Assembly (NCBI GenBank): GCA_002686265.1
Contig: NZBA01000061.1
Span: forward strand, 1-42,025
Length of the DNA: 42,025 nucleotides
Source of the DNA: Planctomycetota bacterium
GTDB taxonomy: Bacteria; Planctomycetota; UBA1135; GCA-002686595
Reading direction: 5' to 3'
The position numbers and the translations under genes were made by a program. Within the stretch, counting starts at the first letter, position 1; each line of letters begins with the position of its first letter. This document shows, piece by piece, positions 25,301 to 34,411 of this stretch. The notes beneath the pieces were generated by a model. It searched no databases and was not told where the DNA came from. It saw nothing but the letters and a program-made list of their open reading frames with translations.

Positions 25301-26506
25301 CTACTCTTCCTCGACGCCCGGCAGTGGCACGCGGGCGACGGCGATCCCCTCGGGCGTGGTCCAGGTCGCCAGCAGCGCCTCCCCCACGACCACGGCGCGC
25401 AGGAAGCCGCTGCGCCGCTCGAGGGGCACCCGCGCCAGATCGACCGCCACAGGCAGAGCGGAGGCGTGAGGCGCGGGAACCTCGCGCAGACGCCAGACGC
25501 CCTCCTCTCCGACGCGCTCGAGCCAAGTTGCCCAGAGGCGCCCGGCGCCGTCGAAGACGAGGTCCACGCGGCCCTCGGGCTGGCCGTCGTCCACGTCCAC
25601 GGGGGGCCCGAAAGCCCGCCCGCTCTCATCGAGGCGCGCCACGCGCACCCGTGGCCGCCCGCCGCTACCTAGGGTGAACCAGCACACCGCCGCGCCGTCG
25701 GCGCCGGCCGCGAGGGCAGGGCCGTTGACCGGACAACCGGCGATCACCCAGCCGTCGCGGTGCACGCTGCGCGGCGCGGACCAACTCCAGGCGCCATCGG
25801 GTACGGGCTCGCCGCGCACGAAGCCGATGTCGCGCTCCTCCCCCTCGCCGCGGTCGCGGTAGCACAGGAGCAAGGCGCCGTCGGCCAATCGCACGAGCGC
25901 CGTCTGGCAGCACTCGCAGACGCGGTCGTCGAGCAGGCGCTCGGCGCCCAGGTCGCCGTCGGCCTCGATCGTCGTGGTGTACAGGCGCATGGCACCCACG
26001 GCGCCGTGACCGCCGCCGTGGCCGCCGCCCATGGCGCGGCCGTCGAGCCAGCAGGCGGCGAAGCGCCCGCCGCCCAACGGCGCGAGGGAGACGAAGCCGT
26101 GCTCGCCCGCCACTTCGTCGCGGTGCAGCTTGCGCGGGGACGAGAAGGTCAGGCGGCCGGGAGCGACACGCGCGAAGACCGCGTCGTAGGTGAAGGTGCC
26201 CGCGGCGCTCATCGGCAGGAAGGTCGCGATCAGGGCGCCCTGGTCGCCCACGGCGAAGGTCGGGAAATCGGCCCAGTTCACGAACCAGGGCCCGCCCTCG
26301 GCGACCGTGCGCGCTGGCGAGAATCCCTCCGGCGCGAGGCTGGCCAGGCGCAGGCGGTGTCCGTCCTCCACCTCTTCGGTCCACGACAGCCAGGCGCACT
26401 CGCCCCGGGAGACGAGGTGGGGAGTCACGCTGCCGGGAGCCGCCGGCGTGGGGACGAGGACCGGGTCGCCGGCGACGAGGGCGGCGGCGAGGGCGAACAG
26501 GATCAT
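25301..26506 (-). CDS. exported propeller-like protein with CxCC motif
   Basis: 401 residues with a short signal-like start (MILFALAAALVAGDPVLV). The body has repeated beta-strand blocks of sialidase/BNR style (LSWTEEVEDGHRLRLASL, CWFTLGSGGRPRVRVARLDE, LWATWLERVGEEGVWRLREV), pointing to a beta-propeller. Two features stand out: CECCQTALVRL (Cys197, 199, 200) followed by YRDRGEGEERDI, and a Gly/His run GGGHGGGHG at 160-168. I have seen the CxCC...YRD pattern in a group of uncharacterised BNR-like proteins; a metal or redox role is inference. The ATG overlaps the antiporter stop (ATGA), so the two are coupled. lepB lies 125 nt downstream. Confidence 0.85.
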   Translation of the reverse strand: MILFALAAALVAGDPVLVPTPAAPGSVTPHLVSRGECAWLSWTEEVEDGHRLRLASLAPEGFSPARTVAEGGPWFVNWADFPTFAVGDQGALIATFLPMSAAGTFTYDAVFARVAPGRLTFSSPRKLHRDEVAGEHGFVSLAPLGGGRFAACWLDGRAMGGGHGGGHGAVGAMRLYTTTIEADGDLGAERLLDDRVCECCQTALVRLADGALLLCYRDRGEGEERDIGFVRGEPVPDGAWSWSAPRSVHRDGWVIAGCPVNGPALAAGADGAAVCWFTLGSGGRPRVRVARLDESGRAFGPPVDVDDGQPEGRVDLVFDGAGRLWATWLERVGEEGVWRLREVPAPHASALPVAVDLARVPLERRSGFLRAVVVGEALLATWTTPEGIAVARVPLPGVEEE

Positions 26507-28236
26507 GAGCCCCCCTCATCGGCCGCGCCCGACACCCGGCCGCTGGCGAAGGCGCGGTGAAGGGTCGAGTAGACGTCGCGGCGCTTGAGCATGCCGACAA
26601 GGCGGCCGTCCTCCACCACGGGCCAGGAGTGGACGTGCATCTCGTCGAGGCGCTGCAGGGCTTCCTGCAGGGAGAGGTCGGGAATGAGGGGCGCGGTCAC
26701 GGGCTGCGCCAGGTCCTCGGCGATGACCAGGTCCCTCAGACTGGGATCGTAGAGGATGTCCTTGGTGTCGCTGAAGGAGATCACGCCTACCAAGGTGTCG
26801 GTTTCATCCACGACCGGCAAGAGGTCCGAGCCGACCTCGCCCAGGATTTTCAGGACCCGGTCGAAGGTCAGGTTGGCGCGCGCCGTGCCGGGCGCGCGGT
26901 GCATGGCGTGGCGCACCTCGAGCCCGCCGGCGGCGGCGATACGGCCCAGATCGACGACGCCCAGGTTCTGGCCCAGCTCGCCGGCCACCTCGCGCACGGC
27001 CCGCGCTCCGCCCGTGCCCCCGACCAGCACCAGGTTGGCCAGCTTGACCTCACCGGCCCGCACGGCAACCTCGCGCGTCAGAATCGGACCGAAGATCTCG
27101 AACAACACGACCGAGCCCAGGACGATCGTGCGCAGGCCGGCCGTCTGCTCGCCCAGCTCGACCTCCAAAGCCGCGACCAGTCCCAGGGCGACGCCCGCCT
27201 GACACAGGAGGCCGGCGCCCAGGGTCGGCGGCAGCTCTCCCTGCCAGCGTCCCAGACGCAGGCCGAGCTGGGTCCCGAACAGCTTGCCGCCCGCACGCGC
27301 CAGGACGAAGCACGCGCCGAGCACGCCCATGCTCGCCAGGACGCCCAGCTCCAGCTCGCTACCCGCGCCGAGGAAGAACAGCACATACAGCGGGTAGACG
27401 CCCGCGTCCACGGAGGTGCTCAGCTGCTCGGCATAGTGCGAGCCGTTGGAAAGGGCGATGCCGGCGGCCAGGCAGGCCAGCATGGCGGAGCTCGTCGAGC
27501 CGGGGTCGATAGCTCCGGCCAGGCCGAGGGCCGCCAGGACCAGCACGATGCCGCCGACGGAGCGCTCGCGGTCGAGCTTGAGGGTCTCGAGGCTGATCGC
27601 CATCCCCACGCCGAGCGCGGCGCCGCCGGCTAGGGCGAAGAGCGCCGTGCGTGTCGCCATCAGGGGCTGGCCCACGTCGTAGGCCACGACCAGCACGAGC
27701 GGGAAGGCCAGCAAGGTGACCAGGTTGTTGAGCCCCACGAGCTGGATCAACGCGTGCGAGGCGGGTCCCTCGGCCTCGACCTCGCGCAAGGTGAGCAGGG
27801 TGGCGCTCGGGGCACTCGAAGTCGCCAGCAGGGCCGCCACCATCGCCAGGGGCGCGTCGCCGGAGACCAGCAGCACGGCGACGAACACGGCCGCCGCGCA
27901 GGTGGCTACCTCGCAGATCGACAGCAACAGGATGCGCGGTCCGACGCGCCGCAGCTGGGCGAAGCGGAACTCGCTGCCGACCCGAAAGAGGATGAAGCCC
28001 AGGGCCAACTGCTTGGCCCAGCCCAGAACCTCGTGGCCGGCGGGGCCGATCAGGAGGAAGGAGCCTGGGGAGCCCGGAGGAATGAGCCGGCCGAGGAGGT
28101 GCGGGCCGAGCAGGATCCCCGTCAGCAGATAAGCGGTGACCCGCGGCAGGCCCCAACCTTGGGCGCGTCGCCCGCCGCGCAGGGCCAGGAAGAGGCCCAG
28201 GGCGATCGACGGCAGACTCTCCAGCAGAGCTCCCAT
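26503..28236 (-). CDS. cation:proton antiporter (CPA2-like) with C-terminal CBS pair
   Basis: 577 residues. The first ~385 form 11-12 hydrophobic helices of the sodium/proton exchanger fold: ITGILLGP-like VTAYLLTGILLGPHLLG near residue 40, LALGFILFRVGSEF, and a family-like second half around VYPLYVLFFLGAGSELEL. A short soluble segment follows, then two CBS motifs at the C-terminus (SDLLPVVDETDTLVGVISF and VHSWPVVEDGRLVGMLKRRD), which usually sense adenine nucleotides. It probably exchanges Na+ or K+ for protons across the inner membrane. The downstream CxCC protein overlaps its stop by ATGA. There is no clear ribosome site at the ATG. Confidence 0.92.
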   Translation of the reverse strand: MGALLESLPSIALGLFLALRGGRRAQGWGLPRVTAYLLTGILLGPHLLGRLIPPGSPGSFLLIGPAGHEVLGWAKQLALGFILFRVGSEFRFAQLRRVGPRILLLSICEVATCAAAVFVAVLLVSGDAPLAMVAALLATSSAPSATLLTLREVEAEGPASHALIQLVGLNNLVTLLAFPLVLVVAYDVGQPLMATRTALFALAGGAALGVGMAISLETLKLDRERSVGGIVLVLAALGLAGAIDPGSTSSAMLACLAAGIALSNGSHYAEQLSTSVDAGVYPLYVLFFLGAGSELELGVLASMGVLGACFVLARAGGKLFGTQLGLRLGRWQGELPPTLGAGLLCQAGVALGLVAALEVELGEQTAGLRTIVLGSVVLFEIFGPILTREVAVRAGEVKLANLVLVGGTGGARAVREVAGELGQNLGVVDLGRIAAAGGLEVRHAMHRAPGTARANLTFDRVLKILGEVGSDLLPVVDETDTLVGVISFSDTKDILYDPSLRDLVIAEDLAQPVTAPLIPDLSLQEALQRLDEMHVHSWPVVEDGRLVGMLKRRDVYSTLHRAFASGRVSGAADEGGS

Positions 28237-28394
28237 GACGATGGGTTACGCCACGCCGTTCACGACCACCGTCCGGAAGCGGAACGCCTCCAGGGCGGCT
28301 CTCCCCCCGCGCCACAGCGCCGGCGCACGCTCGAAGGTGCCCCTCTCACGACCGGCAGCCTACAGGTGCCGGGCGCGGAGTACAGGCCCTCTCC

Positions 28395-28520
28395 TCAGCG
28401 CCGCTTCTTGTTTCCGCGCGCCTTGAGCTCGGTCACGCGCTTGCCCGAGCCCATGCCGACCTTGCGCACGCGCAAGCGTCCACGTGTAGGTCCGCCGGCC
28501 TTGATCTGGGATTTCGCCAT
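28395..28520 (-). CDS. 41-residue very basic protein
   Basis: A small frame: MAKSQIKAGGPTRGRLRVRK, then VGMGSGKRVTELKARGNKKR, then R and stop. It has 15 Lys/Arg, one acidic residue and no Cys, so its net charge is about +14. The composition and the MAK start resemble small ribosomal or nucleic-acid-binding proteins, but I do not recognise a family. Codon third positions are mostly G or C, as in neighbouring genes. A perfect 14-nt palindrome lies just upstream. It sits alone between the antiporter and a single-pass membrane protein. I think it is a real gene because the sequence is so biased and starts and ends cleanly, but this is not proven. Confidence 0.6.
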   Translation of the reverse strand: MAKSQIKAGGPTRGRLRVRKVGMGSGKRVTELKARGNKKRR

Positions 28521-28527
28521 GATTCCG

Positions 28528-28541
28528 GGGCCCGCGGGCCC
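28528..28541. repeat. perfect 14-nt palindrome before the small basic gene
   Basis: GGGCCCGCGGGCCC is its own reverse complement and ends 7 nt before the ATG of the 41-residue protein. It could fold in the leader or bind a dimeric protein; chance is possible in such GC-rich DNA. Confidence 0.45.
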
Positions 28542-28601
28542 GCTTTCCATCGACCCGGGAGGTCCTTCGCCGCCGTGGGCCGGGTGCCCTGTCGGCTGTG
28601 T

Positions 28602-28621
28602 GGTCCCGCTCTAGCGGGACC
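28602..28621. terminator. hairpin, terminator-like without T-run
   Basis: GGTCCCGCTCTAGCGGGACC forms an 8-9 bp stem with a 2-4 nt loop. It lies between the minus-strand membrane-protein gene ending at 28695 and the small basic gene. No T-run follows on either strand, so it may be a structured leader or a weak or factor-aided terminator. Confidence 0.45.
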
Positions 28622-28694
28622 TCGGGCCGAACGTTCTAACCGGAAGCGGCCCCCACGGCAAGGGCACGGGGCGTGAGTTGGCCGCGAAGGGGCC

Positions 28695-29291
28695 TCATCC
28701 GCCGTCCCCGGGGGCGTGGGGAGGCGAGGCGCCGATGCGCACCACCAACTCGGCGCCCTCGATGTCCTCCGCGACGGCCTCGATCATCCCCGCCAGAAAC
28801 CACTCGACCAGCATCCCCGCACGCACGGCGGGATCCGGCGGAGACTCCCCGGGGCCGTAGGACGGGACCCGCTCCGCGTCGGAGCCGGCCAGCTCTCCGC
28901 GACCGAGGGCGCGCGGTGCGGGCAGGCGCACCTCGACCCGCAGGCCAGCGCGCACGAGTTGCGCCGGGCTCGGCGTGTCCAGGTCCAGGCCCCAGATCTC
29001 GGGTTCCCCCGTCGCCGTCCGGCGCGTGTGGGTGACGAGCCAGGGGTGGGCGGTCGAGAAGCGCAGCTTCTGCAGGCGCGTCTGGATCATCGGCTCGCCG
29101 TAGGCCAGCCAGGCGTCGAGGCGCGCTCCGGGCTCCCCCGGCACGGCGGCCAGGGCACCGACCACGCGCTTCTGCTCGCGCGGGACGAACCAGTGGAACC
29201 AGGCCGCGGGCAGAAGGCCGCACGCCACCACCGCCGCCAGGAGCCACAGCCCTCGGGGTCGAGTCCCTACGCTCTGTCGGTCGCGCTTCAC
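28695..29291 (-). CDS. single-pass membrane protein of unknown function
   Basis: About 198 residues from a GTG. A basic start (KRDRQSVGTRPR) leads into one membrane helix (LWLLAAVVACGLLPAAWFHW, about 15-34) and a soluble domain with the blocks VVGALAAVPGEPGARLDAWL and EPEIWGLDLDTPSPAQLVR, ending AEDIEGAELVVRIG. I do not recognise it. The start is uncertain: the frame stays open for over 1300 nt upstream, where it is antisense to the sulfatase-like gene, and no ribosome site is clear. It is divergent from the AlkP-type operon and could be a regulator or accessory of it, by position only. Confidence 0.65.
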   Translation of the reverse strand: MKRDRQSVGTRPRGLWLLAAVVACGLLPAAWFHWFVPREQKRVVGALAAVPGEPGARLDAWLAYGEPMIQTRLQKLRFSTAHPWLVTHTRRTATGEPEIWGLDLDTPSPAQLVRAGLRVEVRLPAPRALGRGELAGSDAERVPSYGPGESPPDPAVRAGMLVEWFLAGMIEAVAEDIEGAELVVRIGASPPHAPGDGG

Positions 29292-29462
29292 GGGGGTATT
29301 CTGTTGCCTCGGCGCCCGGCCCGCCAGGAGTCTCCCGGGGATCGACGCCGCCGGCCCGCCCGGAGCCGAACCCCTCCCCAGATCCCTGACGGCTCCTGTC
29401 CCGGGTAAGGGCTCGCAATCGCCCGCCCGCGGCCGTATCCCTGCGCAGAGACCGACGCGCCC

Positions 29463-31919
29463 ATGAACCATCCGAGCGACCCCAGCCCGATCGAGAGCGC
29501 CGCCGAGCGCGCCTGGATCGCCGTCGGGATTCTGCTCGCCACGGGGCTGACTGGAGCCCGCCTGGGTGCTGTCGCCCTCGGCGCCCCAGGCGCGGACACG
29601 GCCCTCGCGCACTTCGCCGCGGGCGGGGAGATCTGGCCGATCTGGATCCACGCCACGGCCTTCGGTCTCGCGGCCAGCGCCCTGATCACCAGGGTGAATT
29701 CCGCGCCCCACCTGAAGCGAATCGCGGCCGGGCTGTTCGCCTCCGCCTTGCTGCTCTCGGTCCTCTCGGGCTGGCCGCTCGCCAGGCCCGCGCTGGTGTC
29801 GCAGCCCGGCACGACGCTCGACCTGGCGAACCTGTGGGTGCAGGCCGCCTTGGCCTGCTCGGCGGTCGCGGCGCTCGTCGGGGCGGGCGCCATGCTGCGC
29901 GGCTCCCCGCGCCTGGCTCGCGCCCTCGGCGGGCGTGCGGCGCTGCTCGCCTGCGGCGGAGTCCTCGCGGTCCTGCCGCCCGCCTGCGGCACGCGCTCCG
30001 CCCCCACCATGCCCGTGCGCGAGGTCGTGGCCGAGCTGCTCGGGGCGCCGGAGCGCTGGACCTGCGCGCCCGACCGCGCGCAGCCCGCCTGGAGCACCGG
30101 AATCCTGACGCCCCTGGTCGATGCCGCCCACGACACCGGTGACAGGCCCGCTTTGATCCTGCCGCCCGGCGGGGAGGTGCGCTTCTCGATCCTGCCCGAG
30201 GAGGGCGAGGTGATCCTGCGCGCCGCGGCGGGGTGCGACCGCTCGTTGCAGGGCCTGCTCCCGACGGACGGGACGCCCCTCGAGGTGCGCTTCGAAGTCG
30301 AGGTGGACGGTGCGAGCGTGTTCGACGAAGGGGTCCGCGTCGAGCGCCACGAGACCCTGCGCGCCCAGGGGCGCCTCGCTGCCTGCTCCTGGCGCCACGT
30401 CGGCGGTGAGGGGGGCCTCGCGCTCCGCGCGGGACAGACCGTTACCCTGCGCACCAGCTTGCCGGCGCCTTCTCTTTCCGCGGAAGACGCCACCGACCTG
30501 CGGGTCGGCTTCGGCGGCGTGTTCCTCGAGCGCTGGGAGCGCATGCCCCGCACACGCTCGTCGCGCGCGGCGCCCAACATCGTCCTGGTCGTCATGGACA
30601 CCCTGCGCGCCGACCGCATGTCGTGCTACGGCTACGAGCGCGAGACGACGCCGCACCTCGATCGCCTCGCCGCGCGTGGGATGCGCTTCGAGAACGCCTT
30701 TGCGACCTCCAGCTGGACCTGGCCGTCGACCGCCTCGATCCTGACCGGGCTAATGCCCTTCGAACACGGCGTGGTCGCCAACGATTCGAGCACCCTGTTC
30801 CTCGGTTACGAGACCCTGGCCGAGGTGCTCCAGCGCCGCGGGTACACGACAGGCGCCATCTCCTGCAACCCGCTGATCGCTCCCGAGCGCTACTTCGACC
30901 AGGGGTTCGAGACCTTCGACAGCGCGAGCGAGATGCGTATGACCGACGAGGTGATCGACGAGGCCCTGGCCTGGATCGATCGCAACGCCCCCACGCGGTT
31001 CTTCCTCTACCTGCACCTGGTCGATCCGCACACGCCCCACCGTCCCCTGCCCGGGCAACTCGAGCGCATGGGAGCCGTGCTCCCGCGCAGGCTGGAGGAG
31101 GTCCCCGCCGACCAGGTCGGTCGCCTCATGGACTACTGGGCCGGCAAGCTCCTGCGCGCGGGCACGGACGCCACGGGCGAGTCCCTCGTTCCCGCCGACC
31201 ACGAGGCGTTCTTCCGCGCCCAGTACGACGCCAGCGTCGCGACCGGCGACCACTACTGCGGTCTGGTGCTCGACGCCCTCGAACGCCACGGATTGACCGG
31301 CGAGACGATCGTCGCCTTCACCGCCGACCACGGCGAAGAGCTCCTCGACCACGGCCTGCTGGCCCACGGCCACAGCCTCCACCGCGAGCTGGTGCGCGTC
31401 CCCCTGCTGCTCGCGGGCCCGGGGATCGCCGCCGGCGTCGAGATCGGGCGCACGGTCTCCAACCGCCACCTCGCCCCCACGCTGGCGACCCTCGGTGGAG
31501 GGCGCCTAGGCGCGCGCGAGGACTCCCTGCTGGCGCAGAGCTCCTGGGACGAGACGGTGTTCTACGCGACGGAAAAAGGCGCCTGGACCGGACGCCGTGG
31601 GCTGCGCCTGCTCGGCCTGCGCCAAGAGGGCTACGTGCTGCACCGGGCCGTCGCCCGCGAGGACGGCGGCCCGGTCCTCCCCGAGCACCGACTCTACCGC
31701 GCCGAGGACGACCGCACCGAGCAGGTGGACTTGGCTCCCCTGCCCGCTCATGCCCCGCGCCTAGCGTCCATGATCGAGGCCCTCGAGGCGAACCTGCAGG
31801 GTCAGGTCGCCCGGCGCATCGGCGGCGCGCTCGGGGTCGGAGGCGCGGCGCTGGAGGCCCTGCGAGGCATCGGCTACGTGGGCGACGACGAGGACGACGA
31901 CTCCGAGCGCCCACGATGA
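29463..31919 (+). CDS. membrane alkaline-phosphatase/sulfatase-superfamily protein (copy 1)
   Basis: 818 residues. Five hydrophobic helices occupy the first ~180 residues, a beta-rich domain of ~180 follows, then a catalytic domain of sulfatase/AlkP type starting APNIVLVVMDTLRADRMSCY with metal ligand Asp379. The site that is C-x-P-x-R in true sulfatases reads T-W-P-S-T (Thr419-Thr423) in SSWTWPSTASILTG, so no formylglycine can form; Thr is the nucleophile in LtaS/EptA-type phosphotransferases, which share the five-helix layout. FTADHGEELLDHG supplies the second metal Asp/His pair. It probably acts outside the inner membrane on an envelope lipid, glycan or phosphodiester. The next gene is a full-length paralogue joined by ATGA. 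Confidence 0.9.
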   Translation: MNHPSDPSPIESAAERAWIAVGILLATGLTGARLGAVALGAPGADTALAHFAAGGEIWPIWIHATAFGLAASALITRVNSAPHLKRIAAGLFASALLLSVLSGWPLARPALVSQPGTTLDLANLWVQAALACSAVAALVGAGAMLRGSPRLARALGGRAALLACGGVLAVLPPACGTRSAPTMPVREVVAELLGAPERWTCAPDRAQPAWSTGILTPLVDAAHDTGDRPALILPPGGEVRFSILPEEGEVILRAAAGCDRSLQGLLPTDGTPLEVRFEVEVDGASVFDEGVRVERHETLRAQGRLAACSWRHVGGEGGLALRAGQTVTLRTSLPAPSLSAEDATDLRVGFGGVFLERWERMPRTRSSRAAPNIVLVVMDTLRADRMSCYGYERETTPHLDRLAARGMRFENAFATSSWTWPSTASILTGLMPFEHGVVANDSSTLFLGYETLAEVLQRRGYTTGAISCNPLIAPERYFDQGFETFDSASEMRMTDEVIDEALAWIDRNAPTRFFLYLHLVDPHTPHRPLPGQLERMGAVLPRRLEEVPADQVGRLMDYWAGKLLRAGTDATGESLVPADHEAFFRAQYDASVATGDHYCGLVLDALERHGLTGETIVAFTADHGEELLDHGLLAHGHSLHRELVRVPLLLAGPGIAAGVEIGRTVSNRHLAPTLATLGGGRLGAREDSLLAQSSWDETVFYATEKGAWTGRRGLRLLGLRQEGYVLHRAVAREDGGPVLPEHRLYRAEDDRTEQVDLAPLPAHAPRLASMIEALEANLQGQVARRIGGALGVGGAALEALRGIGYVGDDEDDDSERPR

Positions 31920-34411
31920 GCCTCATCACACCCATCCGGCGCGGAGCCCTCTCCCTCGCCCTCTGGACCGCCACCGGGCTGCTCCTCTCGCGCCTGGGAC
32001 TGCTGACTCTGCTCGACCACCACCTGCGCGCGTTCCCACTCGACGTCACCCTCTGGCGCGCCACTCACGACGTCGAGGTCACCCTCGCCCACTGCCTCGT
32101 CGCGGCGACGGCGGCCACCGCCCTGGCCCTTGGCGGCGCTCGGTGCGCGGCCGGCTGGGGCGGGCTTGCGATCCGCGCCGCGTTCACGCTCCTGATGGGC
32201 GCCCTGTTCCTCTCCGCCCTCTCCGGTTGGCCAACCGACGACCCCTACCACGTCCCCGGCGTGAGCACGGCGCGGGGGCGCGGGGCTCTGATGGGGCTGG
32301 CGGCGATCGCGCTGACCGCGGCGGGGCTCTCGTGCTGGCTGGCCCGCGCGATGCTCCTCGATCTCCCGCCGGGCCGCATCCTGCGCCGTGGCGCCACCCT
32401 CACCGCCGGCGCCGTCGGGGCCCTCGTACTGCCGGGAACCCTGGGGGTGACCTTGGGCAGACTCAATCCCGAGCGCAACGTCCGCGAGCGCGTGCGGGAA
32501 GTGGCCTTCGAACCCGACAGCTGGAAAGGCGTGCGAGCCTCCCCGCGCGGTGAACCGCAGCTGGGCGTCCTGTGCCCTTCGCGCGACTACCGCGTGGACG
32601 GCGGCGATCTGCCGAGCCTGATCATGCCGCCGCCGTGCCGGCTCTCGTTTCGCATCAGCGAGGAGGATGGGGAGGTGTTCCTGCAAGCGGCCGCCGGGAT
32701 CGACGAGAAGGTCGCCCAGGGCACGCCGCGCGGAGCGGAGCACAGGATCGGCTTCGAGGTGCGCGTCAACGACGAGCTCGTCTTCGACCACGAGGTCGTC
32801 GCTCGCCGCGGGCAGGAGCCCGCGGAGCGCGCTTGGGCCCGCGTTGGGGGCGCCGAAGGCCTGGCGCTGGTCCCAGGCGACGTCGTCGAGCTGCGCACGC
32901 TTTGGGACGAACCCGCCACCGGAGCCGGGCCCCCCGCCAAGGCGCCGCTCCAGGTCGGCTTCGGCCGACTCGTTCTCGAGCGGGCGCTCGTGAAGGACCG
33001 CGTGCCTTCCAGCCCCGAGGCGCCGAACATCGTCCTGATCGTGATGGACACCCTGCGCCAAGATCGCCTGCACTGCTACGGACACGAGCGCGAGACGAGC
33101 CCGAACCTGGACGCCCTCGCCCGGCGCGGCCTGCTGTTCGAGAACGCCTACGCCACGTCGAGCTGGACCTGGCCCTCGACGGCCTCGATCCTGACCGGCC
33201 TTCCGCCGGAGACCCACGGCGTCGTGGCGGACGGCGCCTGCCATCTGCGCAGCTCGCTCGACACCCTGCCGAGGGCGCTGGAACACCGCAGCTTCACGAC
33301 CGGCGCGATCACCTGCAACCCGCTGATCGTCGCCAACAAGAACTTCGACCTGGGCTTTGGGAGCTTCGACGCCCAGATGACCTTCCGAAAGACGAAGTTG
33401 GTCATCGACTCGGCTCGGGAGTGGCTCGAGATGCACGCCGACGCGCGCTTCTTCCTGTACCTGCACCTGGTCGATCCCCACGCGCCCTACGAACCCTCTG
33501 CGCGAGCGCGCGCCGCAATCGAGAGTCCAGGCCGGCCCGCGGGCTTTCCGGAGCGGGGCATCAATGAGTACTCCACGCGGTTGCTCAAGGGCGAGGGCCA
33601 CGACGCCGACGGGAACTCCATCGCCGAGGAGGTGATCCCGGCCGACCACGCGCGCTGGATGAGCGATGTCTACGACCAGGCGGTGTTCACTTCGGACCAG
33701 TACGTCGGGATGATCCTCGAGCACCTGAGAGTCCTTGGGCTTGACCAGAAGACGATCGTGGCCTTCACCAGCGATCACGGCGAGGAGCTGCTCGACCACG
33801 GTCTGTTGACTCACGGCATCTCGCTCTACGGCGAGCTCACGCGCGTGCCCCTGATCCTCGCCGGCCCGGGCGTTCCCGAGGGACGCACCGTCCAGCGACG
33901 GGTCTCCAATCGCCACCTGGCACCGACCCTGGCGCGCTTCGGTGGGACGCGCATCCTCGGCCTCGAGGACTGGGAAGACCTCACGCGCATCGACGAGAGC
34001 GACCCGCGACCGGTTTTCTTCTCGACCCACCAGGGGTTCTGGAACGGCAGACGGCGCCAGCCGATCTACGGGGTGATCGACGGTGAATGGGAGCTGCACT
34101 GGTGCCGCAGGGGCGGGCCCTGGGGCGGCGCGCCCGCGGCCGGCGGCGACCGGCGCCTGTTCCACATCGCCACCGATCCCGACCAGCGCACCGACGTCGC
34201 CGCCGAGCATCCCGAGCGTGTGGCGGAGCTGGATGCGCTCTTGCGCGAGCATCTGCGGCAGGCCGACCGGCGAAAGCCGCGCTACACCGTCGGCGGCGGT
34301 GGGCGCACGGAGCAGATGCTGCGCGACATCGGCTACGTCGACCGCGACGAGGAGGAGAAGGAGGAGCGCGACGCCGGCGGCGCGCCGTCGGCGGGAGACG
34401 GCGGGCGATGA
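31916..34411 (+). CDS. membrane alkaline-phosphatase/sulfatase-superfamily protein (copy 2)
   Basis: 831 residues, the same plan as the upstream gene: five membrane helices (GALSLALWTATGLLLSRLGL first), a beta-rich middle (HRIGFEVRVNDELVFDHEVV), then the catalytic domain APNIVLIVMDTLRQDRLHCY, SSWTWPSTASILTG with Thr418 in the nucleophile position, and FTSDHGEELLDHG. The long match around these sites shows a recent-enough tandem duplication; middle domains have diverged more. Substrate unknown: sulfatase, phosphodiesterase or phosphotransferase activity are all possible, with the last two favoured by Thr. The open frame upstream of 31916 is antiparallel noise within copy 1. The stop overlaps the apaH start (ATGA). 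Confidence 0.9.
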   Translation: MSLITPIRRGALSLALWTATGLLLSRLGLLTLLDHHLRAFPLDVTLWRATHDVEVTLAHCLVAATAATALALGGARCAAGWGGLAIRAAFTLLMGALFLSALSGWPTDDPYHVPGVSTARGRGALMGLAAIALTAAGLSCWLARAMLLDLPPGRILRRGATLTAGAVGALVLPGTLGVTLGRLNPERNVRERVREVAFEPDSWKGVRASPRGEPQLGVLCPSRDYRVDGGDLPSLIMPPPCRLSFRISEEDGEVFLQAAAGIDEKVAQGTPRGAEHRIGFEVRVNDELVFDHEVVARRGQEPAERAWARVGGAEGLALVPGDVVELRTLWDEPATGAGPPAKAPLQVGFGRLVLERALVKDRVPSSPEAPNIVLIVMDTLRQDRLHCYGHERETSPNLDALARRGLLFENAYATSSWTWPSTASILTGLPPETHGVVADGACHLRSSLDTLPRALEHRSFTTGAITCNPLIVANKNFDLGFGSFDAQMTFRKTKLVIDSAREWLEMHADARFFLYLHLVDPHAPYEPSARARAAIESPGRPAGFPERGINEYSTRLLKGEGHDADGNSIAEEVIPADHARWMSDVYDQAVFTSDQYVGMILEHLRVLGLDQKTIVAFTSDHGEELLDHGLLTHGISLYGELTRVPLILAGPGVPEGRTVQRRVSNRHLAPTLARFGGTRILGLEDWEDLTRIDESDPRPVFFSTHQGFWNGRRRQPIYGVIDGEWELHWCRRGGPWGGAPAAGGDRRLFHIATDPDQRTDVAAEHPERVAELDALLREHLRQADRRKPRYTVGGGGRTEQMLRDIGYVDRDEEEKEERDAGGAPSAGDGGR

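Noticed and set aside
29292..30656. Upstream part of the minus frame of the single-pass membrane protein
   Set aside because: Antisense to the AlkP-type gene and compositionally noise; only the part after 29291 has a protein-like layout.
31874..34252. Minus-strand open frame of ~792 codons opposite AlkP copy 2
   Set aside because: Mirror of the plus-strand gene, with no recognisable motif.
29463..34411. Calling the two AlkP-type genes sulfatases
   Set aside because: Cys/Ser of the formylglycine site and its Arg are replaced by Thr, so a sulfatase label would overstate the evidence.
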